Source of the DNA: CAXXFQ01 sp963674475
GTDB taxonomy: Bacteria > Planctomycetota > Planctomycetia > Pirellulales > Thermoguttaceae
Assembly (NCBI GenBank): GCA_963674475.2
Contig: CAXXFQ010000017.1
Span: 496,001-560,000, forward strand
Reading direction: 5' to 3'
Length of the DNA stretch: 64,000 bases
Positions within the stretch are counted from its first letter, which is position 1; each line of letters starts with the position of its first letter. Position numbers and translations under genes: made by a program. Of the stretch, positions 8,881 through 17,082 are shown in pieces. The notes under the pieces were generated by a model that worked only from the letters and a program-made list of their open reading frames with translations, made no database searches and was not told the DNA's origin.

Positions 8881-10137
8881 ATGCTAATTACCGAAATTCC
8901 TTGGCTGGTGACGATGGGGCTTTTGCTTTTGGCATCGGCCTTTTTCTCGTCGAGTGAAGCGGCCTGGTTCTATCTGGGACGAAAGGATCGCCAGCTTTTG
9001 GCCGGGGGCAATCGCGCGCAACGGGTCGCGGTCGGTCTGTTGGAGGATTCCGATCGTCTGCTTTCGGCCGTCTTGTTTTGGAATCTCGTCATCAATCTGG
9101 CCTATTTTACGATCTCGTCGATCTTGGCGCTTCGTCTGGAAAGGGACGGGCACCCGACCCGTGCCGGTCTTTTTACGGTCGGTTCGCTCTTCGCGATTAT
9201 TGTTTTCAGCGAGATGCTCCCGAAAAACTTGGCCGTGTTGAAGCCTCGGTTGTTGGTCAGTTGGTTTGCGATTCCGCTGGCGACGATGGTTCGTCTTTTG
9301 GACGGGGTTCAATGGATCTTTCAGATGGTCGGCCGCGTTTCGCTTCGGGTCATTTGGCCGACGTTTACCCCGGAGCCCGACTTGCGCGTCGACGATCTGG
9401 AACGGGCGGTCGACTTGTCGGTCGACGATGACGCTTTGCTCGATCAAGAGGACGAGGTGCTTCGAGCGATCGTGCTGCTTTCGGATATTCGGGCCGATGA
9501 GTTGATGCGGCCGAGAATCGCTTGTCGGACATTTCGCCCGCCCGTTTCCCTTCCGGATCTCAAAGGGAAGGTCCCTCCCAGCGGCTATCTTTTGGTTACC
9601 GAGTCGGAAAGTGACGAAATCGCCTCGGCGATCGAGTTGGACGCGCTCTCGACCATCCCCGTCGAGCATCTCGAACATCACGCCACGCCGGTGGTCTACG
9701 TCCCTTGGTGCATTCCGGTCTCGGCCGTTTTGGAACAGATGCGTCGTCGCGACCGGCGCGTGGCGGTGGTGGTCAACGAGCTGGGGGAAACGATCGGCGT
9801 TTTGACGTTCGAAGCGATCTTGGATCAAATCTTCCTCTTTCGGCCCGAGGTCCAATCGGAACTGAGCGGGCGTCCGATGATCGAAGAGGTCGCCCAGGGC
9901 GTCTGGCATCTGACCGGCAGGACGACCCTTCGGTTTTTGACCCGTTCTTTTGGAAGGAAGCGACCGCCGTCGAAAAGTGTGACGGTGGCGGGCGTGGTGC
10001 AAGAGGTGCTGGGCCGGTTGCCCGAGGTCGGGGATCTATGTCACTGGGGGGCGTACGAGTTCAAGGTGATCGAAATCCCCGAACGGGGCGAGCTGGTTCT
10101 CGAGATGCGTCTTATTGACGAGGAGGACCAAGAATGA
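8881..10137 (+). CDS. CNNM/HlyC-CorC family membrane protein with CBS pair
   Basis: 418 residues. Residues about 5-165 form a CNNM (DUF21) transmembrane domain containing SAFFSSSEAAWFYLGRKD and SEMLPKNLAV, matching the conserved small-residue and P-K motifs of the family. A CBS-domain region follows (about 195-320, VAVVVNELGETIGVLTFEAI). The C-terminal CorC_HlyC-type domain (about 330-415) contains TVAGVVQEVLGRLPEVGDL. Members are linked to Mg2+/Co2+ or Na+-coupled divalent cation transport. The gene overlaps the next CNNM gene by four bases (ATGA), so the two are translationally coupled and likely work as a pair. The usual CBS motif is weak: AMP/ATP-binding residues are not obvious. Confidence 0.88.
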   Translation: MLITEIPWLVTMGLLLLASAFFSSSEAAWFYLGRKDRQLLAGGNRAQRVAVGLLEDSDRLLSAVLFWNLVINLAYFTISSILALRLERDGHPTRAGLFTVGSLFAIIVFSEMLPKNLAVLKPRLLVSWFAIPLATMVRLLDGVQWIFQMVGRVSLRVIWPTFTPEPDLRVDDLERAVDLSVDDDALLDQEDEVLRAIVLLSDIRADELMRPRIACRTFRPPVSLPDLKGKVPPSGYLLVTESESDEIASAIELDALSTIPVEHLEHHATPVVYVPWCIPVSAVLEQMRRRDRRVAVVVNELGETIGVLTFEAILDQIFLFRPEVQSELSGRPMIEEVAQGVWHLTGRTTLRFLTRSFGRKRPPSKSVTVAGVVQEVLGRLPEVGDLCHWGAYEFKVIEIPERGELVLEMRLIDEEDQE

Positions 10138-11111
10138 TGGTTTGGATCGTGGTTCTCGGGACGGTCGGTCTTTTGCTCAGCGCGTTCTTCAGTGGCTCGG
10201 AGATCGGGTTCTATCGAATGAGCCGGATTCGACTGGTGCTCGATGCGCGTCACGGTGATCGGATCGCACGCGGGCTGATCTGGTTAAGCAATCGTCCGGT
10301 GATGTTTGTCGCCACCGCGCTGGTCGGCAACAATTTGGCCAATTATCTGGTCTCGTTTTCGGTCGTGTTGGGGACCCACTATTTTTTCAGTGGAGAAGCG
10401 GTTTGGGCGGAGATGGCCGCCCCGCTTCTTTTGGCCCCGTTTTTGTTCGTCTATGGCGAGCTGCTGCCGAAGCAGGTTTTTCTTCAAGCGCCGAATCGGA
10501 TGATCCGACGATGCGGTCCGGCGTTGATTTTCTTTTTGTTCCTGTTTTCGCCGATCAGCGTTTTAGTCGGGGGTATCCATCGACTTTTGGGCGGACTTTT
10601 AGGGGAAAATTCCGAAAAGATCCTTCTGCGATTGGCCCGTCAGGAGTTGCAGGGGGTTTTTGAAGAAGGCCACGCGGTGGGGATTCTTCGACCGGTTCAG
10701 CAACAACTGGCCCAAAGCATTTTTTCTCTGAACAATCGACCGATCGGTCGCCCCTTGGTGACGCTGAGGGACTACCCACGCGCGAAAAGCGACATGGCAT
10801 CGGAAGAGGTCTTGCGATTGGCGAGTCGTTTTCGTGCCGCGTCCATTCCGGTCGAAGATGCCGTTTGTCCGGGCAACTGGCTTGGATACCTTCGGGTGAT
10901 CGACTTGATGCTCTATCGCGGCGGGGGACTGCCCGAGTTGCGTCCTTTGCCGACCGTCTCTTGTCAACAAAAGCACCTCGAGGTGCTCGTGCAGATGGAA
11001 AAGGTGTCTGCCGCCTTGGCTCGCGTCGTCGATGGACAAAACAAAACGATCGGATGGATCGCCGGTTCCACGTTGCGAGAGCCCCTTTTCCGGAAACGGG
11101 GAAAACGATAG
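10134..11111 (+). CDS. CNNM domain membrane protein, shorter partner
   Basis: 325 residues. The N-terminal CNNM (DUF21) domain has SAFFSGSEIGFYRMSRIRL and GELLPKQVFLQAPN. A degenerate CBS-like region follows from about residue 185 (LFSLNNRPIGRPLVTLRDY-like signature and a C-terminal VDGQNKTIGWIAGSTL). It lacks the CorC_HlyC C-terminal domain of its upstream neighbour. The ATG overlaps the neighbour's stop by four bases, and GAGGAGG lies seven bases upstream, inside the previous gene. The pairing of a full and a truncated CNNM protein suggests a hetero-oligomer; this is inference. Confidence 0.85.
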   Translation: MMVWIVVLGTVGLLLSAFFSGSEIGFYRMSRIRLVLDARHGDRIARGLIWLSNRPVMFVATALVGNNLANYLVSFSVVLGTHYFFSGEAVWAEMAAPLLLAPFLFVYGELLPKQVFLQAPNRMIRRCGPALIFFLFLFSPISVLVGGIHRLLGGLLGENSEKILLRLARQELQGVFEEGHAVGILRPVQQQLAQSIFSLNNRPIGRPLVTLRDYPRAKSDMASEEVLRLASRFRAASIPVEDAVCPGNWLGYLRVIDLMLYRGGGLPELRPLPTVSCQQKHLEVLVQMEKVSAALARVVDGQNKTIGWIAGSTLREPLFRKRGKR

Positions 11112-11294
11112 AAGCCGGTTCCGCAAGAGACAGGAACGTCTTTTCGCCCTGAGAAGAAAGGCAAGCGATTGGTGTTGCGCAAAAAAAGAACTAGTGGAGA
11201 TTTATCAAGAACCTCCACCAGTCTCTACACCGTTTTGGGGTAGCCAACCGGCAACTGCCGACCGGCGTCAAAAAACAGGATCGGTAAATCCGGC

Positions 11295-11334
11295 CTATTT
11301 ATGCCCGGACTATTTATGCCCGGACTATTTATGA
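11295..11334 (+). repeat. 15-bp tandem repeat, about 2.6 copies
   Basis: The unit CTATTTATGCCCGGA occurs at 11295-11309 and 11310-11324, with a partial third copy from 11325. The last copy supplies the TAG stop (complement of CTA at 11325-11327) of the downstream minus-strand small protein. Confidence 0.85.
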
Positions 11335-11570
11335 TAGCCTAGCGACTTGATCACGGAGAGCATCTCTTCAAAATTGATGAAACGTCGTCGGTGATGGAGT
11401 TTGAATTGGTCGATGGCTCGGGCCAATTCGCCCGCGTCGGGTGAAAGATCGTCGTGGCTGTTGGCGAATTGACGCCGTTCGACGATCGGCGGCAGGCCGG
11501 GGGTGCTTTCTTCGCGGCGATCGACAAAGTCACGGGCGGTTCCAGGTTCTAAAGTATTCGCTTTCGGCAT
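11325..11570 (-). CDS. hypothetical small protein
   Basis: 81 residues from the ATG at 11570 (MPKANTLEPGTARDFVDRR). A longer frame exists to 11690, but its extra part is basic and poorly structured. The protein is charged, soluble and has no signal. The C-terminal half (LARAIDQFKLHHRRRFINFE, EEMLSVIKSLGYHK) looks like two amphipathic helices and resembles short proteins seen near planctomycete housekeeping genes. I cannot name a family. The stop codon lies inside a 15-bp tandem repeat, so the C-terminus may have been altered by the repeat. Confidence 0.6.
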   Translation of the reverse strand: MPKANTLEPGTARDFVDRREESTPGLPPIVERRQFANSHDDLSPDAGELARAIDQFKLHHRRRFINFEEMLSVIKSLGYHK

Positions 11571-12121
11571 GACGGTATCCTCCGACTTGGTTTTTTCCGA
11601 GCTTTCAACCGGCCCTTTTTTGTTCACGACAACGGCAAGCGATTTTAAAAAGGAAGAAGCGTGTTTAAAAAAACGATTGCGTGTGGACAAACGATTGGGC
11701 GGGTTTTTCCTTATTGATAACTTTTTCCGATAAATGAGAAACGAATATCAATGATTCGTCAAGGCGGGGTGGGGAAGGGCCCAACGGGCATCCTGCTTGA
11801 GCGACCCTTGATCTCATTACCTAAAAGATAGTACATCAAATCAAGCGAGTCAAAAACGATTTCCCGTTTGACGAATTTTCATTACCGGCGTTTTGGTGTT
11901 ACTGATAAAAAGGGGAAATTATTCCAGGGAAACGGTCGAAATTCTCCGACTCGAGGCAAGGGGGTCTTCTCCCTGACCCAATTGTACCACAAAAACGTGT
12001 CGTAAAAGCCCCCCATTCGAGAGGTCTTTTTCGTGGAGTATTACCCCCCGTTTTTCCTGGTGGCTTTTGGGCCATCTGGAGGAAGAGTGAGGGATCGAAT
12101 TTTTCCGTTTTTAGATCCGGC
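11571..12121. other. 551-base gap, no gene seen
   Basis: This stretch is AT-rich for the window, with a small inverted repeat (ACGAAT/ATTCGT) near 11742-11760. I see no convincing promoter, RNA gene or coding frame. The frames open in it are compositionally unlike the neighbours. Confidence 0.5.
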
Positions 12122-12910
12122 TTACCGTTTTCGCAGGACAAAGACCGTGTCGGTGATCACGTCGTCGAGTTCGAGTGGATCGTCGATGTCGAACCAGAAG
12201 TCGTAGACGTCGCACAACTCGAACGTGCCGACGGAGTCCAAAAGCTGGAGGAATTGGCCGGCCGTGTACATCCGAAACTGAAAATCGTGTCGCAGTCGGA
12301 GGGTTTTTGCACCGGATCGGACCAGAAGGCTGATTCGAAGGTCCTCCAGCCGACGGCGGCGGTCGGCCTCAAGCACGCGCAGGGTCGCCGTTACTTTGGT
12401 TTTGCCGTGCTTGGCGGTCCACCGTTCGGTCGACTCCTCGTCGACGTCCAGCGGCAAGAGGTGCATGCAGAGCAGATAGATTCCCCCTTTGCGCATACAA
12501 CCGGCCACCGATTCGAGATGGCTTCGGGCGGCTTCTTCGGTCAGAAGGTAGCGGAACGAGTTGACCAGATTGTAGGCGGCGTCGACCGGTCGATCGAGCG
12601 TGAAGTGGGTCATGTCGGCCAGAAGGGTCTCGGCCTTTAGGTCCCGTCGTCGGAGGCGGCGGCGCAGGTAGGCGAGCATCTTTTCGCTTAAGTCCAGTCC
12701 GGTCACGTCGTAGCCGCGTCGGGCCAGTTCGGCGACGACCCGTCCGGTGCCGCAGGCCGGTTCTAAAATCCGTCGAGCCGGGAACGGGCAGTATTTGCGA
12801 CAGGCCGCTTCGATGAAGTCGGTCTCCTCACGCGTCTCTTCGCGAAAGACCATGTCGTAGTACTGCGGGTAGTCGTACCAATTTTGTTTTTCAATCCGGC
12901 GTGGACTCAT
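12122..12910 (-). CDS. class I SAM-dependent methyltransferase
   Basis: 262 residues. Motif I is RRILEPACGTGRVVAELARRGYD split at residue about 47-65 (EPACGTGRV is the SAM glycine loop), followed by VTGLDLSEKMLAYLRRRL (motif II acidic residue). The middle has YNLVNSFRYLL, as in the N-methyltransferase-like clade. The N-terminus WYDYPQYYDMVFREETREE resembles methyltransferases acting on small molecules. Substrate cannot be told. The gene is downstream of the tetraheme lipoprotein gene on the same strand, only 39 bases away, so it may be co-transcribed, though a functional link is not obvious. Confidence 0.88.
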   Translation of the reverse strand: MSPRRIEKQNWYDYPQYYDMVFREETREETDFIEAACRKYCPFPARRILEPACGTGRVVAELARRGYDVTGLDLSEKMLAYLRRRLRRRDLKAETLLADMTHFTLDRPVDAAYNLVNSFRYLLTEEAARSHLESVAGCMRKGGIYLLCMHLLPLDVDEESTERWTAKHGKTKVTATLRVLEADRRRRLEDLRISLLVRSGAKTLRLRHDFQFRMYTAGQFLQLLDSVGTFELCDVYDFWFDIDDPLELDDVITDTVFVLRKR

Positions 12911-12949
12911 TGTTTTTTCTTATAGCTTCTTGGAAGGAAGGGGGGCGTT

Positions 12950-13663
12950 TTACTGAGGTTGAGAGTTTTCTCCCGGCTTCCGGTCTGGTTCGTGACAGCC
13001 GGCGCAGATTTCCTTTCGAGGCCCTTGCAGCAGAAACGGTTCGGTTGCGCCGTGCATCTGGTGGCAGAGCGAGCAGTCGGCCAACGGTTCCAAGGGATGT
13101 TCGTGAACAAGCTCGAACTCGGCCGGGTCGTGGCAGACCAGGCAATTTTTGGACGCCTCGGGCGGGCCGACGGTAACTTTTTGGTCACGGGTCGTCGTTT
13201 GGTGACAGCTCTTGCAACGCGAGGGTCCCAGATCGTCGGTGGGGTGGAACCCAAGCGGTTTCCAACCGGAGGGCGCCGCCGGATCGGAGGGACTTTTTTC
13301 GACATAAACGTCGATCCGCTTGCCGTCGAGCGAAAGCGTGTTTCGACCGGGCGGCAGCGCCAATCGGGCTACCCACAACGGTCGAGCAAACGGTTCCCAG
13401 TCGTGCGGCTTTCGGTTGACCGCCAGGGTAACCGGTTTTTCGTTTTGAAAGATCAGGTCGATCGGTTTGTCGGGCAAAACGGTTTGGGGGGCCGGGCTGA
13501 TCAGTTTTGTCAGGATCGCTTTTGGTTGGGTCGCATTTGCTTGAGGCCCAGCGTCGACTTTCTCGTTCGATTTTGAACACCCGACAATGCTCCCGGCAAA
13601 AACGGCCAAAAAAAGCCAGAGCCGAGGTCGAAAGGTCACGGGGGAAAAGACGTGATCGGGCAT
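12950..13663 (-). CDS. multiheme c-type cytochrome lipoprotein (four CXXCH)
   Basis: 237 residues. The N-terminus has a hydrophobic signal ending in a lipobox (AGSIVGC), so export and lipid anchoring are likely. Residues about 50-125 form a small beta-rich domain. The C-terminal half has four heme c motifs: CKSCH, CLVCH, CSLCH and CAGCH, with extra distal His residues (HEHPLEPLADC, HQMHG). This is the doubled-CXXCH pattern of periplasmic electron-transfer proteins. Four hemes need the cytochrome c maturation system, not seen here. Redox partner unknown. A methyltransferase lies just downstream on the same strand. Confidence 0.85.
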   Translation of the reverse strand: MPDHVFSPVTFRPRLWLFLAVFAGSIVGCSKSNEKVDAGPQANATQPKAILTKLISPAPQTVLPDKPIDLIFQNEKPVTLAVNRKPHDWEPFARPLWVARLALPPGRNTLSLDGKRIDVYVEKSPSDPAAPSGWKPLGFHPTDDLGPSRCKSCHQTTTRDQKVTVGPPEASKNCLVCHDPAEFELVHEHPLEPLADCSLCHQMHGATEPFLLQGPRKEICAGCHEPDRKPGENSQPQ

Positions 13664-13898
13664 GAAATCGGCCGGGGACAGCTTGTTCTTGGGGAGCGGA
13701 GGTTAACCAATCCGTCCATCCTATCCCAATGATCCCCCCTTATCAAGGGAGTCGGTTCGGGCGACTCGTCCCGGGCGAGAGAAATAACGAAAAAGGATGA
13801 CAAGAGTAAAGCATTTCGCTATAATGACCATTGGAACGAGAAGGGGACAGAAGAAGTGGGTGGAAGTCTCTTACGCGCTTTGAGGAAGGAATCGTCCA

Positions 13899-15026
13899 AT
13901 GTCTCCCCAAAAGGAAACGTTTGGGTTCCCCTGTCCCAACTGCAAAACCGAACTCCAGGTTGAAAAGGCCCAGGTCGGACAACAGCGACCGTGTCCGAAA
14001 TGTGGGGCAACGGTCCTTCCGTTCTTGCCGAGCGAAGGGGGGGAAGAGGGGGAAGCGTATGCGATCAACGCGCCTCCGACCGAGCCGCAGTTTACCGGGC
14101 CAAAGATTCGCGTCGGCCGGCGGGCGACCGAAGGGGTTATTCTCGATCCGCAAAAGGAAGAGCCCATCTTTCATTCCGGGATTGCCGATGGGCTGATCCC
14201 CGAACCTCAGAGGTCCCGGTTGCCCGCGTATCCGAGCCTTGGGGACCTGCTCTCCTTTTTTCGCTATCACCCAGGGATCAACTGCTGGCTGCTGATCTCG
14301 ATTTTGTCTTTCATCTTCTTTTTTACCTCCACCTCCTATGTCGGAATGATTCGCCATTTTGAAATCGAAGGGTTCGAATCAATTGTAGGTCTCATGATAA
14401 CGGTGTTTTGTTTGTTTATGATGGTCTTTTCTTTAATCCCGCTGTCGGTCTTTCTTCTAGCGGTTCTATACGACACGGCGGCCGGGAATCAGACGATTGA
14501 AAACTGGCCGGAGATAAACTTTCGTAACTGGTTTTTCGAGATGTTCTTTCTCCTTATCCCGCTGCTGTTGCCGCTGGCGGTGGGGGCCATATTCCGACAG
14601 CTGACCGGATTGGGCTTTTGGTACGTCTTTGGAGTCATCGCGGCAATGGTTTGGTTGGTTTTTCCGATCAGTTTGCTGTCGGTTCTGGACAAGCGGATGC
14701 CGCTTTATCTTTTTTCACCGTCGGTCGTAGGGACGATGCGGCGCAGTAGGAAAGCGTGGCTTGCGTTTTATCTCGCGTCGGCCGGGCTGGTCTTCATCAT
14801 CGGGGTGATCGGATGGGGGTTGGATCGATTGGGGCTTGCGACGTTTCTACTAGAAGCTCCCCTGTGCGGATTCGCGGCGATCTACTACGTCCGCCTGCTG
14901 GGACGTCTTGCCTGGATCTGTAGCAACGAGTCGGGGGAGGAGCAGGAGGATGAAGGGAAAGGGATGTTGAAAACGCTTGCCGTTCCGCCGCCGATCTGTC
15001 GACCGCCGGTCAAATCGTTTCGCTGA
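13899..15026 (+). CDS. membrane protein with N-terminal zinc ribbon
   Basis: 375 residues. Residues 9-45 form a zinc ribbon: CPNCKTELQVEKA then CPKCGATVLP, two CxxC pairs about 20 residues apart. A linker leads to a membrane region from about residue 125 with roughly six hydrophobic segments (for example WLLISILSFIFFFTS, VGLMITVFCLFMMVFSLIPL, FVIGVIGWGLDRLG). The C-terminus is charged. Planctomycetes encode many such CxxC-plus-membrane proteins of unknown role. It is convergent with the CorC-like gene, with 93 bases between. Confidence 0.78.
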   Translation: MSPQKETFGFPCPNCKTELQVEKAQVGQQRPCPKCGATVLPFLPSEGGEEGEAYAINAPPTEPQFTGPKIRVGRRATEGVILDPQKEEPIFHSGIADGLIPEPQRSRLPAYPSLGDLLSFFRYHPGINCWLLISILSFIFFFTSTSYVGMIRHFEIEGFESIVGLMITVFCLFMMVFSLIPLSVFLLAVLYDTAAGNQTIENWPEINFRNWFFEMFFLLIPLLLPLAVGAIFRQLTGLGFWYVFGVIAAMVWLVFPISLLSVLDKRMPLYLFSPSVVGTMRRSRKAWLAFYLASAGLVFIIGVIGWGLDRLGLATFLLEAPLCGFAAIYYVRLLGRLAWICSNESGEEQEDEGKGMLKTLAVPPPICRPPVKSFR

Positions 15027-15030
15027 TTTT

Positions 15031-15075
15031 TATGCAAGCGGCTTTTATGCTGGCAACTTCTATGCAAGTGGCCTT
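15031..15075 (+). repeat. 15-bp imperfect tandem repeat, three copies
   Basis: Three 15-base units start with TATGCAAGCGGC, TATGCTGGCAAC and TATGCAAGTGGC. They lie between two convergent genes, just after the zinc-ribbon gene. The period equals that of the repeat at 11295, and both units contain TTTATGC or TCTATGC. Confidence 0.7.
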
Positions 15076-15119
15076 TTTGAGCGTGGATTGCCGTGTCAAG
15101 GTCCAAGAGCTTTGCCCGG

Positions 15120-16418
15120 TTACGAGGTTGCCGACTCGGTCTGTTCGGGAATCTCGATCCGAACTCGCAAGATACGTCGCTGGGTGACCTCAACCACCGT
15201 TATCCTCACTTTTTCCAGAACGAGTTCTTCGCCAACCTGCGGGACGTGGCCCAGTTCGCTGAACACAAGGCCGCCGATGGTATCGAATTCGCCGTCTTCC
15301 GAAAGATCAAGCCCCAATCGCTCGTTGATCTCGTCGACGTGGACGCTGCCTAACGACTCGCAGATCCCCTCGCTGATTTGACGGATGCCGTCGGTCAGCT
15401 GCATGTCGTATTCATCGGCGATCTCTCCGACGATCTCTTCCAGGACGTCTTCCATTGAAACCAGCCCGGAAACGCCGCCATATTCGTCCAGGACGATCGC
15501 CATGTGGTTTCGAGTTCGTTGGAACTCTTGGAGCAGGACGTTGATCGATTTGGTTTCGGGAATGAAATACGGTTCGCGTAAAAGCGATTTCCACTCCCGG
15601 TCCGGTTCGTCGCGTCCTTCGGTCAATTCGGGCAACAGGTCTTTCGGGAAAAGAATGCCGACGATATCGTCGCGGTTTTTGTCGTGAACCGGGATGCGGG
15701 AATGGCCCTGGTGGATGACGTGGTCGAGGACCTCTTCCCAGGTGAACGACAAGGGGATCGATATCATGTCGGTTCGCGGTGTCATGATTTCCGACACGTC
15801 GAGGTCGGACAGCTCGATGATCCCTTCGATCATCTCTCGAGCGTCTTCTTCCAAAAGGCCTTCACGGCGGCCTTCGGTGACGATCGTTCGGATTTCATCT
15901 TCAAACGACTCTTCGTTCGGTTCTTCCGGCGTCCGACCGGCCAAACGGTGGAAGAGCGTGTCGACGAAACGGGCCCCAAGCGTAAGGGGGCGAAGTACCC
16001 AAGCGGCGACACGCCAAAGCGGCCAGGTGTGATAGACGAATTGCGGAGCCCACAGTCGAGCCAAGGCCCACGGAAACCAGATTTCGGCCGACAAGAGCAG
16101 AAGCGAGCCGAGGCACAAGAAGCTTACCAGCAGCGTTAGGTGGGAATCGGCCCGGTGGGGCATGTTTTCCAGCCACGCCCAGTAGCCTCCCGCCCCGATA
16201 ACCACGGCCGTCGCGACGACCTGGACCGTTTCGGCCGCCAGTCCGACCGATTCGTACCGTTTCAGGATTTCTCCCAGGCGCGAGAGGGCCTTTTTGCGAT
16301 GGCAAATTTCCTCCAGCTCGTGACGAGAAAAGGTAGCCAACGAGCGTGCCGACGTCGCCGCAAACAGCGTGACGACCAGCCCAAGGATTGCCATGGAAAG
16401 AACCAGGTTCGGGTCCAC
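15120..16418 (-). CDS. CNNM/CorC-type divalent cation transport-associated protein
   Basis: 432 residues. The DUF21/CNNM membrane region spans about residues 1-180. The CBS pair begins at about residue 200 with LDVSEIMTPRTDMISIP and includes HQGHSRIPVHDKNRDDIVGI and MAIVLDEYGGVSGLVSMEDV. The C-terminal CorC_HlyC domain carries the EFDTIGGLVFSELGHVPQVG signature. The start is a GTG at 16418 with AGGAG 12 bases upstream; ATG codons follow eight residues in. It is the last gene of the phoH-pgpH-ybeY-corC minus-strand cluster, a conserved neighbourhood in many bacteria (ybeZ-ybeY-corC). Confidence 0.9.
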   Translation of the reverse strand: MDPNLVLSMAILGLVVTLFAATSARSLATFSRHELEEICHRKKALSRLGEILKRYESVGLAAETVQVVATAVVIGAGGYWAWLENMPHRADSHLTLLVSFLCLGSLLLLSAEIWFPWALARLWAPQFVYHTWPLWRVAAWVLRPLTLGARFVDTLFHRLAGRTPEEPNEESFEDEIRTIVTEGRREGLLEEDAREMIEGIIELSDLDVSEIMTPRTDMISIPLSFTWEEVLDHVIHQGHSRIPVHDKNRDDIVGILFPKDLLPELTEGRDEPDREWKSLLREPYFIPETKSINVLLQEFQRTRNHMAIVLDEYGGVSGLVSMEDVLEEIVGEIADEYDMQLTDGIRQISEGICESLGSVHVDEINERLGLDLSEDGEFDTIGGLVFSELGHVPQVGEELVLEKVRITVVEVTQRRILRVRIEIPEQTESATS

Positions 16419-16579
16419 CGGTTTTCGCTTCTCCTATCCAAGGATGGATACTTCTAGGTTTTACCCACACCTCCTATCGTAACGAATTATCGAAATAGAG
16501 GCTACTCGGGTTTCCGTTGGTCTTTTTGGGGGTTCGTTTGATTTTCGGTCGTGGTCTCATGGTTGACCATGAGCGGGGG

Positions 16580-17023
16580 CTACTTCTTATCCCAAGGTGG
16601 GGCAAGCTCGAAACGGGCCAAGTGGCGTCGTTCGGCGTCTCGCATCCGGTTCTTGGCTTCCGGCGTGTCGTCTTCGTAACCGACCAAGTGCAAAGTGCCA
16701 TGGATCACGTAGAGCAGCAATTCCGATTCGGCCGCCCAGCCATACTCGGCCGCATTGGTCCGAGCGGTGTCTGAACTGACGATCAACTGGCCGTCAAGTC
16801 GATGGTCTTCTTGCTCAAGCATGAAACTCAAAACGTCGGTCGGGTAGTCGTGCCGAAGGTATTCCCGGTTGAGCCGATGCATCTCGGGATCGTCGACCAC
16901 TGCGAGACTGATTTCCCCGCGCTCGACGCCCACCTCTTCGAGAATCGAACGGATCGCCGTCACGAGCGTTGGCTCGTCGATCGAAAGGCTCGATTGTTGG
17001 TTGGCGATATCGACTTGAATCAT
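16580..17023 (-). CDS. ybeY: endoribonuclease YbeY (rRNA maturation)
   Basis: 147 residues, the normal size for YbeY, a metal-dependent RNase acting in 16S rRNA 3' maturation and ribosome quality control. The C-terminal zinc motif HGTLHLVGYEDDTPEA has the two conserved His residues. The third ligand position, usually a His in GYDH, reads EDD here. The N-terminal beta-alpha fold includes VGVERGEISLAVVDDPEMHRLN and the strand TDVLSFMLEQ, typical of the family. It sits 60 bases after the pgpH-like gene on the same strand. Confidence 0.93.
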   Translation of the reverse strand: MIQVDIANQQSSLSIDEPTLVTAIRSILEEVGVERGEISLAVVDDPEMHRLNREYLRHDYPTDVLSFMLEQEDHRLDGQLIVSSDTARTNAAEYGWAAESELLLYVIHGTLHLVGYEDDTPEAKNRMRDAERRHLARFELAPPWDKK

Positions 17024-17082
17024 GAAAAGGCTTTTTGTCTTGAACCTACAAGGAAAAGGTGGCGGCTGGTTCGGCCCGTTTT

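Noticed and set aside
8884..10002. 372-codon minus-strand frame opposite the first CNNM gene
   Set aside because: The plus-strand gene has strong CNNM and CorC_HlyC motifs; the opposite frame has none.
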